A stretch of 64,000 nucleotides of DNA from Herbiconiux solani NBRC 106740 (GCF_001571005.1 NZ_BCST01000008.1:62001-126000); one strand, 5' to 3'; shown: positions 26,112 through 34,804, counted from the stretch's first letter. The notes: generated by a model from the sequence alone, not told the origin. Numbers and translations: made by a program.

Positions 26112-26187
26112 GTGTCGGTCCTGTCTGTCGTTCTCACTGGTGGGGCTGGTCTGAAGGGTCTGCGGGGGTATGTCTTCGGTCGGCTGG

Positions 26188-27387
26188 CTACGAATCGGCC
26201 GGTGAGAGGTCGGCGGCGGCGATCCGGATGACCGAGAGGCCGATGACCTCCGCGGTCGCGCGGGCGTTCTCCTTGCCGGCGGGGCCCGCGAACTCCCCGG
26301 CGCCCGGCTCGGTGTGGTAGCGCCAGCCCTCCGGGCGGCCGACGCCGACGATCGCCGAGCGCACCACCTGGGTGACGTTGCCGAAGTCGGTGGCGAAGCC
26401 GAGCGGGGGCGGGTCGGCGATGAAGTCGCGGCCGGCTGCGGCGAAGGCGTCGCCCACGAGGGCGGTGATGCCGGCATCCGGTCGCACCTCGGCGATCGCG
26501 GCCGAGCTGGTCCAGCGGGCCTCGAGGTGAGTTGCGCTTTCGCTGGCGCCGTCTCTGGCGCTGGCGCCGTCGCCCTCGAGCAGCCCGTGCAGCTGCTCGG
26601 CCAGCCCGTCGAGGTCGGCCTCGCTGTCGGCGAAGAGCAGGAAGCTCGCCTCGAAGGTCATGCCCGCCGACTCCTCGACGTCGCCGTCGACGGTCACCGA
26701 CTCGATGATCAGCCGCGCGGGGTCGAGGATCTCGGCGATGCGCGACACAGCGGCGAGTGCGGCCAGCGGGGTCGAGACCACGTCGCGGCGGAGGGTGCGG
26801 ATGCCGACGACCTTCGCGGTCTCCCGGCGCATCCAGAGCGAGGTCGGCCAGACGGTGTCGATGAACTCCGGATGCGGGTAGAGGGCGACGTCGATGTCGT
26901 CCCAGACCCCGCGGGCCGCGGTGAGCGCCTTGCCGCTGCCGAGCTCGCGGGTGAGCGGTGAGTGGATCTCGTCGGCCGGGCATCCGACGATCACGACCGT
27001 GCCCGCGAGCTGATCGCGCACGGCGGCCAGCGCGAGGGCGGCACCGATGACGCCGCCGGCCTGCGGGCCGTGGCCGCAGGAGTGCACCGGGTCGACGAGG
27101 CCCTCGGCGGTGATCGAGGCCGGGGCGTCGTAGACGGCGACGACGCCGACCGTGTTGCCGGGGCGGCCGAAGTCGAGCTCGGCCCGGAAGGCGGTGGGCA
27201 TGCCGGCGATGCCCTCGGTGACCTCGTAGCCGGCGGCGCGCAGCTGCCCGACGAGGAAGGCCGAACCCTCGACCTCCCGGTGCGCCAGCTCGGGATGCGT
27301 GGTGATGAAATCGACGATCGCGTCGATCGACGGGGTGGCCTCGGACACCGCTTCGCGGAACGCCTGGTCGACCGGATCAACCGCCAT
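26188..27387 (-). CDS. M20-family amidohydrolase heading the B6 operon
   Basis: A 399-residue zinc hydrolase of the M20/AbgB-like group. Landmarks: DFITTHPELAHREVEGSAFL, the metal-binding DPVHSCGHGPQAGG, GCPADEIHSP and a C-terminal FATDFGNVTQVV then YHTEPGAGEFAG. These enzymes cleave amide bonds of N-acyl or aminobenzoyl-glutamate-type substrates. It is first in the minus-strand operon. No known B6 pathway step needs it; it could release B6 from a conjugate, or process an N-acetylated intermediate. Both are inference. Confidence 0.88.
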   Translation of the reverse strand: MAVDPVDQAFREAVSEATPSIDAIVDFITTHPELAHREVEGSAFLVGQLRAAGYEVTEGIAGMPTAFRAELDFGRPGNTVGVVAVYDAPASITAEGLVDPVHSCGHGPQAGGVIGAALALAAVRDQLAGTVVIVGCPADEIHSPLTRELGSGKALTAARGVWDDIDVALYPHPEFIDTVWPTSLWMRRETAKVVGIRTLRRDVVSTPLAALAAVSRIAEILDPARLIIESVTVDGDVEESAGMTFEASFLLFADSEADLDGLAEQLHGLLEGDGASARDGASESATHLEARWTSSAAIAEVRPDAGITALVGDAFAAAGRDFIADPPPLGFATDFGNVTQVVRSAIVGVGRPEGWRYHTEPGAGEFAGPAGKENARATAEVIGLSVIRIAAADLSPADS

Positions 27388-27409
27388 GTCGTGCCCCCAT
27401 CGATTCAGA

Positions 27410-27464
27410 ATTCTCACATTGTGGATTGGAATGTCATCATATGACGCAAGTGAAATGAATTCTG
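27410..27464. promoter_or_regulatory. Candidate regulatory region of the minus-strand B6 operon
   Basis: Upstream of the M20 gene. Contains ATTCTCACATTGTGGAT (27410-27426), similar to sites at 17349-17365 and 17989-18006; a TCATATGA palindrome (27437-27444); and an inverted pair CAGAATTC (27406-27413) and GAATTCTG (27457-27464). Any of these could be an IclR operator. The relatively AT-rich gap also must hold the promoter, which I could not place securely. Confidence 0.4.
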
Positions 27465-27501
27465 TCTGGTTTGACGATCTGTAACAAGCCCTTAACACGA
27501 A

Positions 27502-27525
27502 GAGGAGCGCCTTGCGGCGCTCCTC
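27502..27525 (-). terminator. Terminator of the ALDH operon
   Basis: Ten-base perfect stem (GAGGAGCGCC with GGCGCTCCTC) and four-base loop, 37 bases after the end of the aldehyde dehydrogenase gene. On the minus strand it is followed by TTCGTGTT, a weak T-rich tract. It separates the second catabolic operon from the promoter of the B6 operon. Confidence 0.8.
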
Positions 27526-27561
27526 GGACGTGCACGACCCGCGCGGTGGCGGGCCTCTCCC

Positions 27562-29031
27562 TTACGCTGTCAGCGCGATGTACTTCTCCTCGAGGAACTC
27601 GAGGATCCCCTCGCTCGAACCCTCGCGCCCCAATCCGCTCTGCTTGACGCCGCCGAACGGGGCCGCCGGGTCGCTCACCACTCCCCGGTTGACCGCGACC
27701 ATCCCGGCTTCCAGACGCCGGGCCACGGCCACCGCCTCGCGCTCCTCGCCGAACACGTAGGCCATCAGGCCGAAGATCGTGTCGTTCGCCATCCGGATCG
27801 CTTCGTCGACGTCGTCGTACCGCACCACGGCGGTGACCGGCCCGAAGATCTCGTTCGCGTTGATCTCCGACCCGTGCCGCACCCCGGCGACCAGGGTGGC
27901 GTCGTAGAACGCGCCCGTCTCCGAACTCGTCCCGCCCTGCACGACGATCGCACCGTCCCGCACCGCGGAGTCGACGAGGGCGGCGACCTTGTCCCGCTCC
28001 TTGACCGAGACGAGCGCGCCCAGCTGGTTGGCGTGATCGAGCCCGGGCCCCACCCGCAGCCGGCCCAGCTCCTCCGCCATCCGGGCGACGAACGCGTCGT
28101 GCACGTCGGAGTGCACGTAGAAGCGGTTCGCCGCCGTGCACGCCGATCCACCGTTGCGCATCTTCGCCAGCAGCGACTCGCGCACGGTCACGTCGAGGTC
28201 GGCACCCGGGAGCACGATCACCGGCGCGTTGCCGCCCAGTTCCATCGAGGCGCTCACCACCGTGTCGGCGCAGGCGTGCAGCAATTCGCGGCCGACCTCG
28301 GTCGATCCGGTGAACGAGAGCTTCCGCACGGCCGGGTGCGCGAGCATCTCGGCGACGATGGGCCCGGTGGGCACCGGGGTGACCAGGTTGACGACGCCCT
28401 TCGGGAAGCCGACCCGGTGCAGCACGTCGACGACGTAGGCCGCGGTCAGCGGCGTCTCCCGCGCCGGTTTGAGGATGACGGAGCACCCCGCGGCGAGCGC
28501 CGGCGCGAGTTTGCGCGTGGCCATCGCGGCCGGGAAGTTCCACGGCGTGATGAGCAAGGACACGCCGATGGGCTGGCGGTCGACGACGATCCGCTTGTCG
28601 CCGGCCGGTGACAGACGGTACTCGCCGGGGATGCGCACGGCCTCCTCGGCGAACCAGCGGAAGAACTCCTTCGCGTAATTCGCCTCGCCGATCGCGTCGG
28701 CGTAGGACTTGCCGTTCTCGCGGATCATGATCTCCGCGAACAGCTCGACCTCCTCGGTGAGCACGTCGTAGGCGGCGCGCAGCAGTTCGCTGCGCTGCCG
28801 CGGCGGGGTCGCGGCCCAGGACTCCTGGGCGGCCGACGCGGCCTCGACGGCCTCGAGGCAGTCCTCTCGGCTCGCGGCCGCGAAGGAGGCGATCGTCGAC
28901 CCGTCCGCGGGGTCGATCACCGGGAAGGAGGCGTCCTCCGACCCCCGCCGCCAGCGGCCGTCGATGAACAGGTCGGCGATCAGCGGCGCGGATGCCGGGG
29001 GGACGGTGGATGAGGATGTCGCGGTGGTCAT
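27562..29031 (-). CDS. Aldehyde dehydrogenase, GabD-like (succinate semialdehyde type)
   Basis: NAD(P)-dependent oxidation of an aldehyde to an acid. The 489-residue protein has TPWNFPAAMATRKLAPALAA, FTGSTEVGREL, general base Glu264 in ELGGNAP and catalytic Cys298 in GGSACTAANRFYVH. The overall text is closest to the succinate semialdehyde dehydrogenase group. That aldehyde is the end product of the B6 pathway next door and also a common product of HpcH/HpaI aldolases encoded upstream, so it may serve both. ATG overlaps the Fe-ADH stop (ATGA). Confidence 0.88.
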   Translation of the reverse strand: MTTATSSSTVPPASAPLIADLFIDGRWRRGSEDASFPVIDPADGSTIASFAAASREDCLEAVEAASAAQESWAATPPRQRSELLRAAYDVLTEEVELFAEIMIRENGKSYADAIGEANYAKEFFRWFAEEAVRIPGEYRLSPAGDKRIVVDRQPIGVSLLITPWNFPAAMATRKLAPALAAGCSVILKPARETPLTAAYVVDVLHRVGFPKGVVNLVTPVPTGPIVAEMLAHPAVRKLSFTGSTEVGRELLHACADTVVSASMELGGNAPVIVLPGADLDVTVRESLLAKMRNGGSACTAANRFYVHSDVHDAFVARMAEELGRLRVGPGLDHANQLGALVSVKERDKVAALVDSAVRDGAIVVQGGTSSETGAFYDATLVAGVRHGSEINANEIFGPVTAVVRYDDVDEAIRMANDTIFGLMAYVFGEEREAVAVARRLEAGMVAVNRGVVSDPAAPFGGVKQSGLGREGSSEGILEFLEEKYIALTA

Positions 29032-30323
29032 GGTCGTGCTGCTCCAGCGGGTCGGCGGCCGCGGACGGCCGAGGCGGCGATGAGGGACCGGTCGCCGGCG
29101 TGGGCGGCCTCGAGGATGGTGAGGATGGTCGACGGCTCCGAGCCGACGGGCGAGATGTCGACGAGCCGTTTCGAGAGCAGCGCGAGCTCCGCGATCCGGG
29201 GCAGGTCCTCGCGCGCGACGCCGATCTCGGCGAGACCGACCGGGATGCCGATGGCGCGGCACAGTCGCGCCACGCGATCGACGGCATCCTGGGCGGCCAC
29301 CCACGGATCGGTGGAGGAGCCCCCGAGCGCTACGTCGATGGCGGCGAGCTTCTCGGGGATCACCGGCACGCAGGCCTGCAGCACGTACGGGATCATCAGC
29401 CCCGTGCCCAGCCCGTGCGGGGTCTTGGTGATCGCTCCGATCGGGTACTGCAGGGCGTGCGAGAGGTGGGTGCCGGTCGGCCCGAACGACATCCCCGCCA
29501 GCAGGCTCCCGTAGGCGACCTCGGCGCGGGCCTCCCGGTCGCTCCCGTCGGCCACCGCCCTGGCGAGGTTGGGGGCGATCCGCCGCACGGCTTCGAGGGC
29601 CAGCTGCCGGGCGAACACGTTGCTCCCGGTGAACACGGGTAGCGTCGCCGACCAGTCGAGCGGCAGCTCGGCGGCGGTGTACGACTCGAGGGCGTGCACG
29701 AGGGCGTCGATCCCGGCGTAGGCCGTGACGGAGGCGGGGGCGCCCATCGTCAGTTCCGGATCGACGACGGCGGCGACCGGGATGAGGTGGTGGCTCGAGA
29801 TCCCGATCTTCATCTCGCGGTCCGGGTCCGAGATCACGGCGACGGGGGTCACCTCCGACCCGGTTCCGGCGGTCGTCGGCACCGCCACGATCGGCAGCAC
29901 GGGGCCTGGGACGTTGTTCTCGCCGTAGTACGCGCTGAGGGGGCCGCCATGGGCGACCAGCAGCGCGATCAGCTTGGCCGCATCCAGTGAGCTGCCCCCG
30001 CCGTAGGCGAGGATCACGTCGGGCGAGTACGCGGCCGCGACGGTCCCGGATGCGGTGAGCGAGTCGACGGGCAGCTCCGGGAGCACGTCGGTGTGCACCT
30101 CGACGGACAGGCCGGCCGCGCGCAGCCGATCCACGGTGCGGAGGAATTCGGGCGAGCCCGCGAGGAACGGATCGACCACGGCGAAGACGCGGGTGCCGTG
30201 CTCGGCCAAGATGAGCGGCAACTGGTCGCGGACGCCGAAGCCGAAGTGGATGCGGGAGGGCAGCCGCAGCGTGCCGGTCCCGGTGAGGGCGGAACCCGCG
30301 GTGGGGTGCGTGGTCCTAGGCAC
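29028..30323 (-). CDS. Iron-containing alcohol dehydrogenase
   Basis: A 431-residue group III alcohol dehydrogenase. Seen: PDVILAYGGGSSLDAAKLIAL (NAD region), VPTTAGTGSEVTPVAVISD and metal-binding His residues in YAGIDALVHALESY, THLSHALQYPIG and KTPHGLGTGLMIPYVL. Substrate cannot be read from sequence; reduction of a semialdehyde or oxidation of a hydroxyacid are both plausible. The start is taken as the GTG at 30323, which lies within the last eight bases of the SDR gene; the long N-terminal frame before it is the shadow of that SDR. Confidence 0.85.
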   Translation of the reverse strand: MPRTTHPTAGSALTGTGTLRLPSRIHFGFGVRDQLPLILAEHGTRVFAVVDPFLAGSPEFLRTVDRLRAAGLSVEVHTDVLPELPVDSLTASGTVAAAYSPDVILAYGGGSSLDAAKLIALLVAHGGPLSAYYGENNVPGPVLPIVAVPTTAGTGSEVTPVAVISDPDREMKIGISSHHLIPVAAVVDPELTMGAPASVTAYAGIDALVHALESYTAAELPLDWSATLPVFTGSNVFARQLALEAVRRIAPNLARAVADGSDREARAEVAYGSLLAGMSFGPTGTHLSHALQYPIGAITKTPHGLGTGLMIPYVLQACVPVIPEKLAAIDVALGGSSTDPWVAAQDAVDRVARLCRAIGIPVGLAEIGVAREDLPRIAELALLSKRLVDISPVGSEPSTILTILEAAHAGDRSLIAASAVRGRRPAGAARP

Positions 30324-31089
30324 TGAAGCCCCCGTCCACCGGCAGGGCCACACCGGTGATGTGACCGGCCCAGTCGCTGAGCAGCCAGGCCGCGGCCTCG
30401 CCCACCTCGGCGCCGGTCCCGGCCTTGCGGAGCGGGGTCGCCGCGATCCGCGCCTCCACGCCACCCGGCAGGTTGATCCGCGTCTGCTCGAGCATCGGGG
30501 TCTCGGTCGGCCCGGGGGCGAGCACGTTGACCCGCACGCCGAGGGGGCCGTTGTCGTGGGCCGCGGTGCGGGTCAGTCCGATCACCGCATGCTTCGTGGC
30601 CTGGTAGGCGCCCATCCCTGAGCTGCCGCGCAGCCCGCCGATGCTGCTGACGTTCACGATCGATCCCGCGCCGGCCGCCCGCATCACGCGGAGCTCCTCG
30701 CGGAGGCAGAGCCAGACGCCCTTGACGTTCACCGACAGGATGCGGTCGAAGTCCTCCTCGGACACCTCGTCGAGCCGGCCGCCCTGGGTGAGCCCGGCGT
30801 TGTTGAAGGCGCCGTCGAGCCGTCCGAAGCGCTCGACCGTCGCATCCACGACCCGCGCGACGTCGGCGCCCACGCTGATGTCGCCGGTCGCGTGATGCGC
30901 ATCGAACCCCGCGGCGGTGAGCTCGTCGGCGACCGCGCGGAGCGGCCCCTCCGTGCGCGCCACGAGCATCACGGATGCGCCGTGCTCGGCGAAGACGCGG
31001 GCGGCGTCGGCGCCGATCCCCGCGCTCGCACCCATCACGAGGACGACCTTGCCCTGCAGCATCCGGGTGTCTCTGGTGTTCTCAGTCAT
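30316..31089 (-). CDS. Short-chain dehydrogenase/reductase
   Basis: A 257-residue classical SDR: MGASAGIGADAARVF (NAD loop), FNNAGLTQGG, catalytic Ser in VNVSSIGGL, YQATKHAVIGL with Tyr and Lys, and the C-terminal GVALPVDGGFSA. Second-strand text favouring NADPH or NAD is ambiguous (LVARTEG suggests NADPH). It is in the middle of the second catabolic operon, 8 bases overlapping the Fe-ADH and 40 bases after the aldolase gene. Substrate unknown. Confidence 0.88.
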   Translation of the reverse strand: MTENTRDTRMLQGKVVLVMGASAGIGADAARVFAEHGASVMLVARTEGPLRAVADELTAAGFDAHHATGDISVGADVARVVDATVERFGRLDGAFNNAGLTQGGRLDEVSEEDFDRILSVNVKGVWLCLREELRVMRAAGAGSIVNVSSIGGLRGSSGMGAYQATKHAVIGLTRTAAHDNGPLGVRVNVLAPGPTETPMLEQTRINLPGGVEARIAATPLRKAGTGAEVGEAAAWLLSDWAGHITGVALPVDGGFSA

Positions 31090-31129
31090 CGTGTTCCTCT
31101 CGCACGAACCGTGCTCGTCGTGATCTCGA

Positions 31130-31960
31130 TCATCGTCCTCCTCCGTGGGGCACGTCGACGGGGTCGACCGTGCCGTAGCGGATGGTGCGCCCCGCCGTCA
31201 GGGCGGCCGCCGCGGCGGCGCCGAGGAGGCTGGCGTCATTGCTCATCATGGTGAAGCGGTAGCCCGCGTCGACCGCCGCCTGCACCGACGCCGCCGACGC
31301 ACCACCGGCGTTGCCGATGGGCACGCCGACCGCGACCGTGTCGCGGATGGCGGCGTCGATCAGGGCGACGATCTCGGGATCCGACTCGGCGCGGCCCTCG
31401 CTGGTGGAGAGGTCGGCGGCGCCGATCAGGAGGGCGTCCACTCCGTCGACCGCGGCGATCGCGCCGGCGTCCCGGGCGGCGGCGGCGCTCTCGATCTGCG
31501 CGATCAGCACCACCTCCTCCTGGCCGTAGCGGAGGTACTCCTCGCGGCCGAGCGCTCCCCAGGCCCCCGCCCGGCTGGTGCCGCCGACCCCGCGCGTGCC
31601 CTTCGGCGCGAACCGCACGGCCGCGGCGGCCGCCTCGGCCTCGGCCACGGTGTCGACGTGGGGCAGCATGATGCCTTCGGCGCCGGCGTCCAGCACCCGC
31701 TGCACGATCCCGCCGTCGAGCGCCGGGATCCGCACGATCGGGGACACGCCCGCGTAGAGCGCCACACCGATCTGGCGGTAGGCCGTCTCGATGCTCATCG
31801 CCGAGTGCTCGAGGTCGATGACCACGAAGTCGAAACCGGCGAGGGCCACGAGCTCCATGCTCTCCATCGCGGGGAGCTTGACCCACGTGCCGATCGCGGG
31901 CCCGTCGGGGTTCGCGAGGGCCGCTCTGAACAGGCTCTTCGGCCTGGGCAAGGTGGTCAC
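31130..31960 (-). CDS. HpcH/HpaI family aldolase
   Basis: Class II pyruvate-type aldolase, 276 residues. Expected active-site residues are present: His in VVIDLEHSAMSIE, Arg in VRIPALDG, metal Glu in LIAQIESAAAARD and Asp in LLIGAADLS. Family members cleave 4-hydroxy-2-oxo-acids to pyruvate (or oxaloacetate) plus an aldehyde such as succinate semialdehyde, which would feed the ALDH in the same operon. GTG start overlaps the cupin stop (GTGA). Confidence 0.87.
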   Translation of the reverse strand: MTTLPRPKSLFRAALANPDGPAIGTWVKLPAMESMELVALAGFDFVVIDLEHSAMSIETAYRQIGVALYAGVSPIVRIPALDGGIVQRVLDAGAEGIMLPHVDTVAEAEAAAAAVRFAPKGTRGVGGTSRAGAWGALGREEYLRYGQEEVVLIAQIESAAAARDAGAIAAVDGVDALLIGAADLSTSEGRAESDPEIVALIDAAIRDTVAVGVPIGNAGGASAASVQAAVDAGYRFTMMSNDASLLGAAAAAALTAGRTIRYGTVDPVDVPHGGGR

Positions 31961-32871
31961 TTCGACGGGTAGTCGTCGGCGTTCAGCACCCAGCCGGAGG
32001 CCGAGAAGTCCTCCCGCGGGGGCGAGAAGATGTCCAGCAGCTGCTGGTGCTCCCCCACGCCCTGCGTCGTGTGCACGGTGGGCGGCGGGATGATGCAGAT
32101 CGACGGTGTCCCGATCTCGCCGTGCTCGTCCGGCCGCCACTGAGCGGAGTCGGGCCCCCACGGGTAGCGGATGTGGTGCACGAACCTCCCCTTGACCCCG
32201 AACGAGATCTGCTCGAAGTCGTCGTGGTGGTGCGGGGAGAGCTTGTGTGCGTTCCGCGGTTCGGGCTCCTCGGCGAGGAAGTTCACCATCAGCGTGGTGG
32301 TGCGGAAGATCCGGCCGAAACGGCCCTCGGCGATCGGGGTGTCGGCGAGCGGGTAGACCCGCAGAGCGAACCCGCCCACCGGGTCAGGCCAGGGCACGAG
32401 CGGAGCGGCACGGAGGTCGGGCTCGGCGTAGGCCGCGGCATTCGACGCGGCGTCGCGCAGGTCGGCCGACAGCGTGGAGAAGACCCGGATCACGGGCCCG
32501 TCGCCGAGCACCTCGATCGTGCTGTCCCCCGGGGGCACGACGACGAACGCCTCCTCGTCGACCTCGACGGTGCGGCCGCCGGCCGTCACCCGGAGGGGCG
32601 CGCTCTCCGAGTACATCAGCACCGCGTACTCGTCGGGCTGCCCGGTGCGGTCGAGCAGGTCGCCCGCCCTGGCCTCGGAGTAGGCGATGACCAGGTTCGC
32701 GGCCCGCGCGATCCAGGTGCGGCTGCCGGCCGGCGAGGTCCAGGTGGCCTCGACGTCGCGGAAGGCGATCCACTGCGAGGGCTTGATCGGCGTGGAGGGG
32801 TCGATCGCGGTCACCGGCGCGGGGGCGGTGGCGAGCTGCGACCGGATGTCGTCTTTGGCATACATCGTCAT
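31957..32871 (-). CDS. Cupin-fold protein of unknown role
   Basis: A 304-residue protein with a C-terminal cupin domain: metal-ligand-like text HKLSPHHHDDFEQISFGVKG and the second motif ICIIPPPTVHTTQGVGEHQQ. The N-terminal half has a weaker cupin-like pattern (FVVVPPGDSTIEVLGDG), so it may be a bicupin. Reaction unknown; a dioxygenase, isomerase or sugar-acid role are options. I chose the first of two adjacent ATGs because AGGA stands at good distance. It follows the BKACE gene by 64 bases. Confidence 0.8.
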   Translation of the reverse strand: MTMYAKDDIRSQLATAPAPVTAIDPSTPIKPSQWIAFRDVEATWTSPAGSRTWIARAANLVIAYSEARAGDLLDRTGQPDEYAVLMYSESAPLRVTAGGRTVEVDEEAFVVVPPGDSTIEVLGDGPVIRVFSTLSADLRDAASNAAAYAEPDLRAAPLVPWPDPVGGFALRVYPLADTPIAEGRFGRIFRTTTLMVNFLAEEPEPRNAHKLSPHHHDDFEQISFGVKGRFVHHIRYPWGPDSAQWRPDEHGEIGTPSICIIPPPTVHTTQGVGEHQQLLDIFSPPREDFSASGWVLNADDYPSK

Positions 32872-32935
32872 GATCTCGTTCCTTGTCTGTCCTGGGTCCG
32901 TCCTGCATCCGGCCTGCGTCGGGCCGGCGGGAAGC

Positions 32936-33868
32936 TCAGAGGGTGACCTTGTCGCCGCCCTTGAGGGCGAGCATCCGGCGGGCGTCGGCGGGGGTCGCGA
33001 TCGTCTTGCCGAGGTCTTCGACGACCGCGCGGATCTTGCGAACCTGCTGGGCGTTGCTCGTGGCGAGCTCGCCCTTGCCGATCCAGAGGCTGTCCTCCAG
33101 CCCCACCCGCACGTTTCCGCCGAGCCACGCGCTGTGCGTGCCGAACTGCATCTGCGAACGGCCCGCTGCGAAGGCGGAGAAGTAGTAGTCGTCACCGAAG
33201 AGCTTGTCGGCGATCGCGACCATGTGCGTGAGGTTCTCGTGGTCGGCTCCGATGCCGCCGAGGATGCCGAACACGCCCTGGATGAGGAACGGCGGCTGGA
33301 TCAGCCCGCGCTCCACGAAGTGCGCGAGCGTGTAGAGGTGCCCGATGTCGTAGCACTCGAACTCGAACCGGGTGCCGAGCTCCTCGCCGAGCTCCCGGAG
33401 GGTGTACTCGATGCGGTCGAAGGAGTTGATGAAAGGGTGCGAGTAGGTGTTCTGCACGTACTCCTTCTCCCAGTCGTACTTCCAGTCGGTGACCTTGTCG
33501 GCGATTCCGGAGTACACGAAGTTCATCGAGCCCATGTTGAGCGAGGCCAGCTCGGGCGCGAAGCGCAGCGCGCCTGCGAGCCGCTCCGGCATCGTCATGG
33601 CCGACGATCCGCCCGTGGTGATGTTGATCACCACGTCGGTCTGCTCCAGGATGCGCGGCACGATCTGCTCGTAGACCTCGGCCTGCCAGGCCGGTCGGCC
33701 GTCGGGGTGACGGGCGTGCAGGTGGATGATCGCCGAACCGGCCTCGACGGCCTCGAGCGCCGACCGGACCACCTGGTCGGCGGAGAGCGGCAGATACTCG
33801 CTCTGCGACGGCACGTTCACCGAACCGGTGACGGCCGTCGAGATGATCACCTTCTCGGCGCTGCGCAT
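32936..33868 (-). CDS. Beta-keto acid cleavage enzyme (BKACE, DUF849)
   Basis: Condenses a beta-keto acid with acetyl-CoA and splits it into acetoacetate and a new acyl-CoA. The 310-residue protein has the zinc-binding IHLHARHPDG (His49 and His51), the INITTGGSSAMT loop and a Glu in VRVGLEDSLWIGKGELA that usually completes the metal site. DUF849 members act on many different keto acids, so the substrate is open. It shares one base with the upstream DUF6282 gene. The AtoDA-type CoA-transferase and thiolase downstream in the window would consume the acetoacetate. Confidence 0.88.
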   Translation of the reverse strand: MRSAEKVIISTAVTGSVNVPSQSEYLPLSADQVVRSALEAVEAGSAIIHLHARHPDGRPAWQAEVYEQIVPRILEQTDVVINITTGGSSAMTMPERLAGALRFAPELASLNMGSMNFVYSGIADKVTDWKYDWEKEYVQNTYSHPFINSFDRIEYTLRELGEELGTRFEFECYDIGHLYTLAHFVERGLIQPPFLIQGVFGILGGIGADHENLTHMVAIADKLFGDDYYFSAFAAGRSQMQFGTHSAWLGGNVRVGLEDSLWIGKGELATSNAQQVRKIRAVVEDLGKTIATPADARRMLALKGGDKVTL

Positions 33869-34788
33869 CAGTTGCTCTCCTCGAGGCCGAGCAGGAATGC
33901 GGTGTTGCGGCAGATCATCTGGCGCACGTCCTTCTCGGAGATGCCGTGGTCGAGCAGCTGCTGCACGACGTAGATGTAGCCGTCCACCGGGAGCGGGTTG
34001 GTCTTCTGGCCGAGGTCGGAGTCGATCACCGTGCGCTCGGGGCCGACCTTGCGGATCCAGTCGACCAGCTGCGAGATCGGGAATCCCGGGGCCGGGACGG
34101 CGGGGTGGTACATCGACATCTCGTGCTCGACGAACGCCCCGTAGCCGAGCATCTCCTCGACGTCGCCCTCGGAGGCGTTGACGATGAAGTCGGGGTGGTG
34201 CAGCAGCAGCCGGCGCACGCCGTTCTCCTGCGCAGTGGTGAACAGGGCCTTCATCGACTCCGCGTCGAGGTGCCCACCGGAGAGCATGATCCCGGCCTCG
34301 GCCACGAGCTGGGTGACCCGTACGGTCTCCGGCGAGACGACGCCGGGGCTCGCCCAGACCGACTCCTCCTTCTCCTCGAGATTCGATCCCGCGGTCGGGA
34401 AGCCGTCGTCGTGGCTGTGGGCACGGATGTGCTGTCCCGCCGACACGGTCGGGCCCCATACGGCACGGCCGCCCATCTGGATGGCGACGGCCACCGCCGA
34501 CGGGTTGACGCCGCCCACCTCGGAGTTGAGCGCGACCCCACCGTAGACCGGGGTCGGTGCATCCTTCAGCAGTTCCTTCATGGCCAGCAGGTCCATCACC
34601 GTGTTGTGGTGGTGCGACTTGATCAGGATCGCCCGCATCCCGATGCGCGCGGCGTCGTAGGAGGCCTCGACGTGATCGAGACGGCGCGGGAACGGGCTGG
34701 GGCCTGAGTGCACGTGCAGATCGACCGCCCCTTCCAGGACTTTGAGCAGGGCGGGCGATGGTGTGGTCATGTCGTCGGCGACGAGCAT
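33868..34788 (-). CDS. DUF6282 amidohydrolase-like protein
   Basis: A 306-residue protein of a TIM-barrel hydrolase group. Metal-ligand-like residues: DLHVHSGPSPFPRR near the start (HxH), IKSHHHNTVMD, LLLHHPDF and VIDSDLGQKTNP near the C terminus, in amidohydrolase order. It is the first gene of the second catabolic operon; AAGGAGG seven bases before the ATG is a strong start. No reaction is known for the family, so it may perform the first hydrolysis of the pathway. Confidence 0.82.
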   Translation of the reverse strand: MLVADDMTTPSPALLKVLEGAVDLHVHSGPSPFPRRLDHVEASYDAARIGMRAILIKSHHHNTVMDLLAMKELLKDAPTPVYGGVALNSEVGGVNPSAVAVAIQMGGRAVWGPTVSAGQHIRAHSHDDGFPTAGSNLEEKEESVWASPGVVSPETVRVTQLVAEAGIMLSGGHLDAESMKALFTTAQENGVRRLLLHHPDFIVNASEGDVEEMLGYGAFVEHEMSMYHPAVPAPGFPISQLVDWIRKVGPERTVIDSDLGQKTNPLPVDGYIYVVQQLLDHGISEKDVRQMICRNTAFLLGLEESN

Positions 34789-34804
34789 CCGAGAACCTCC
34801 TTGT

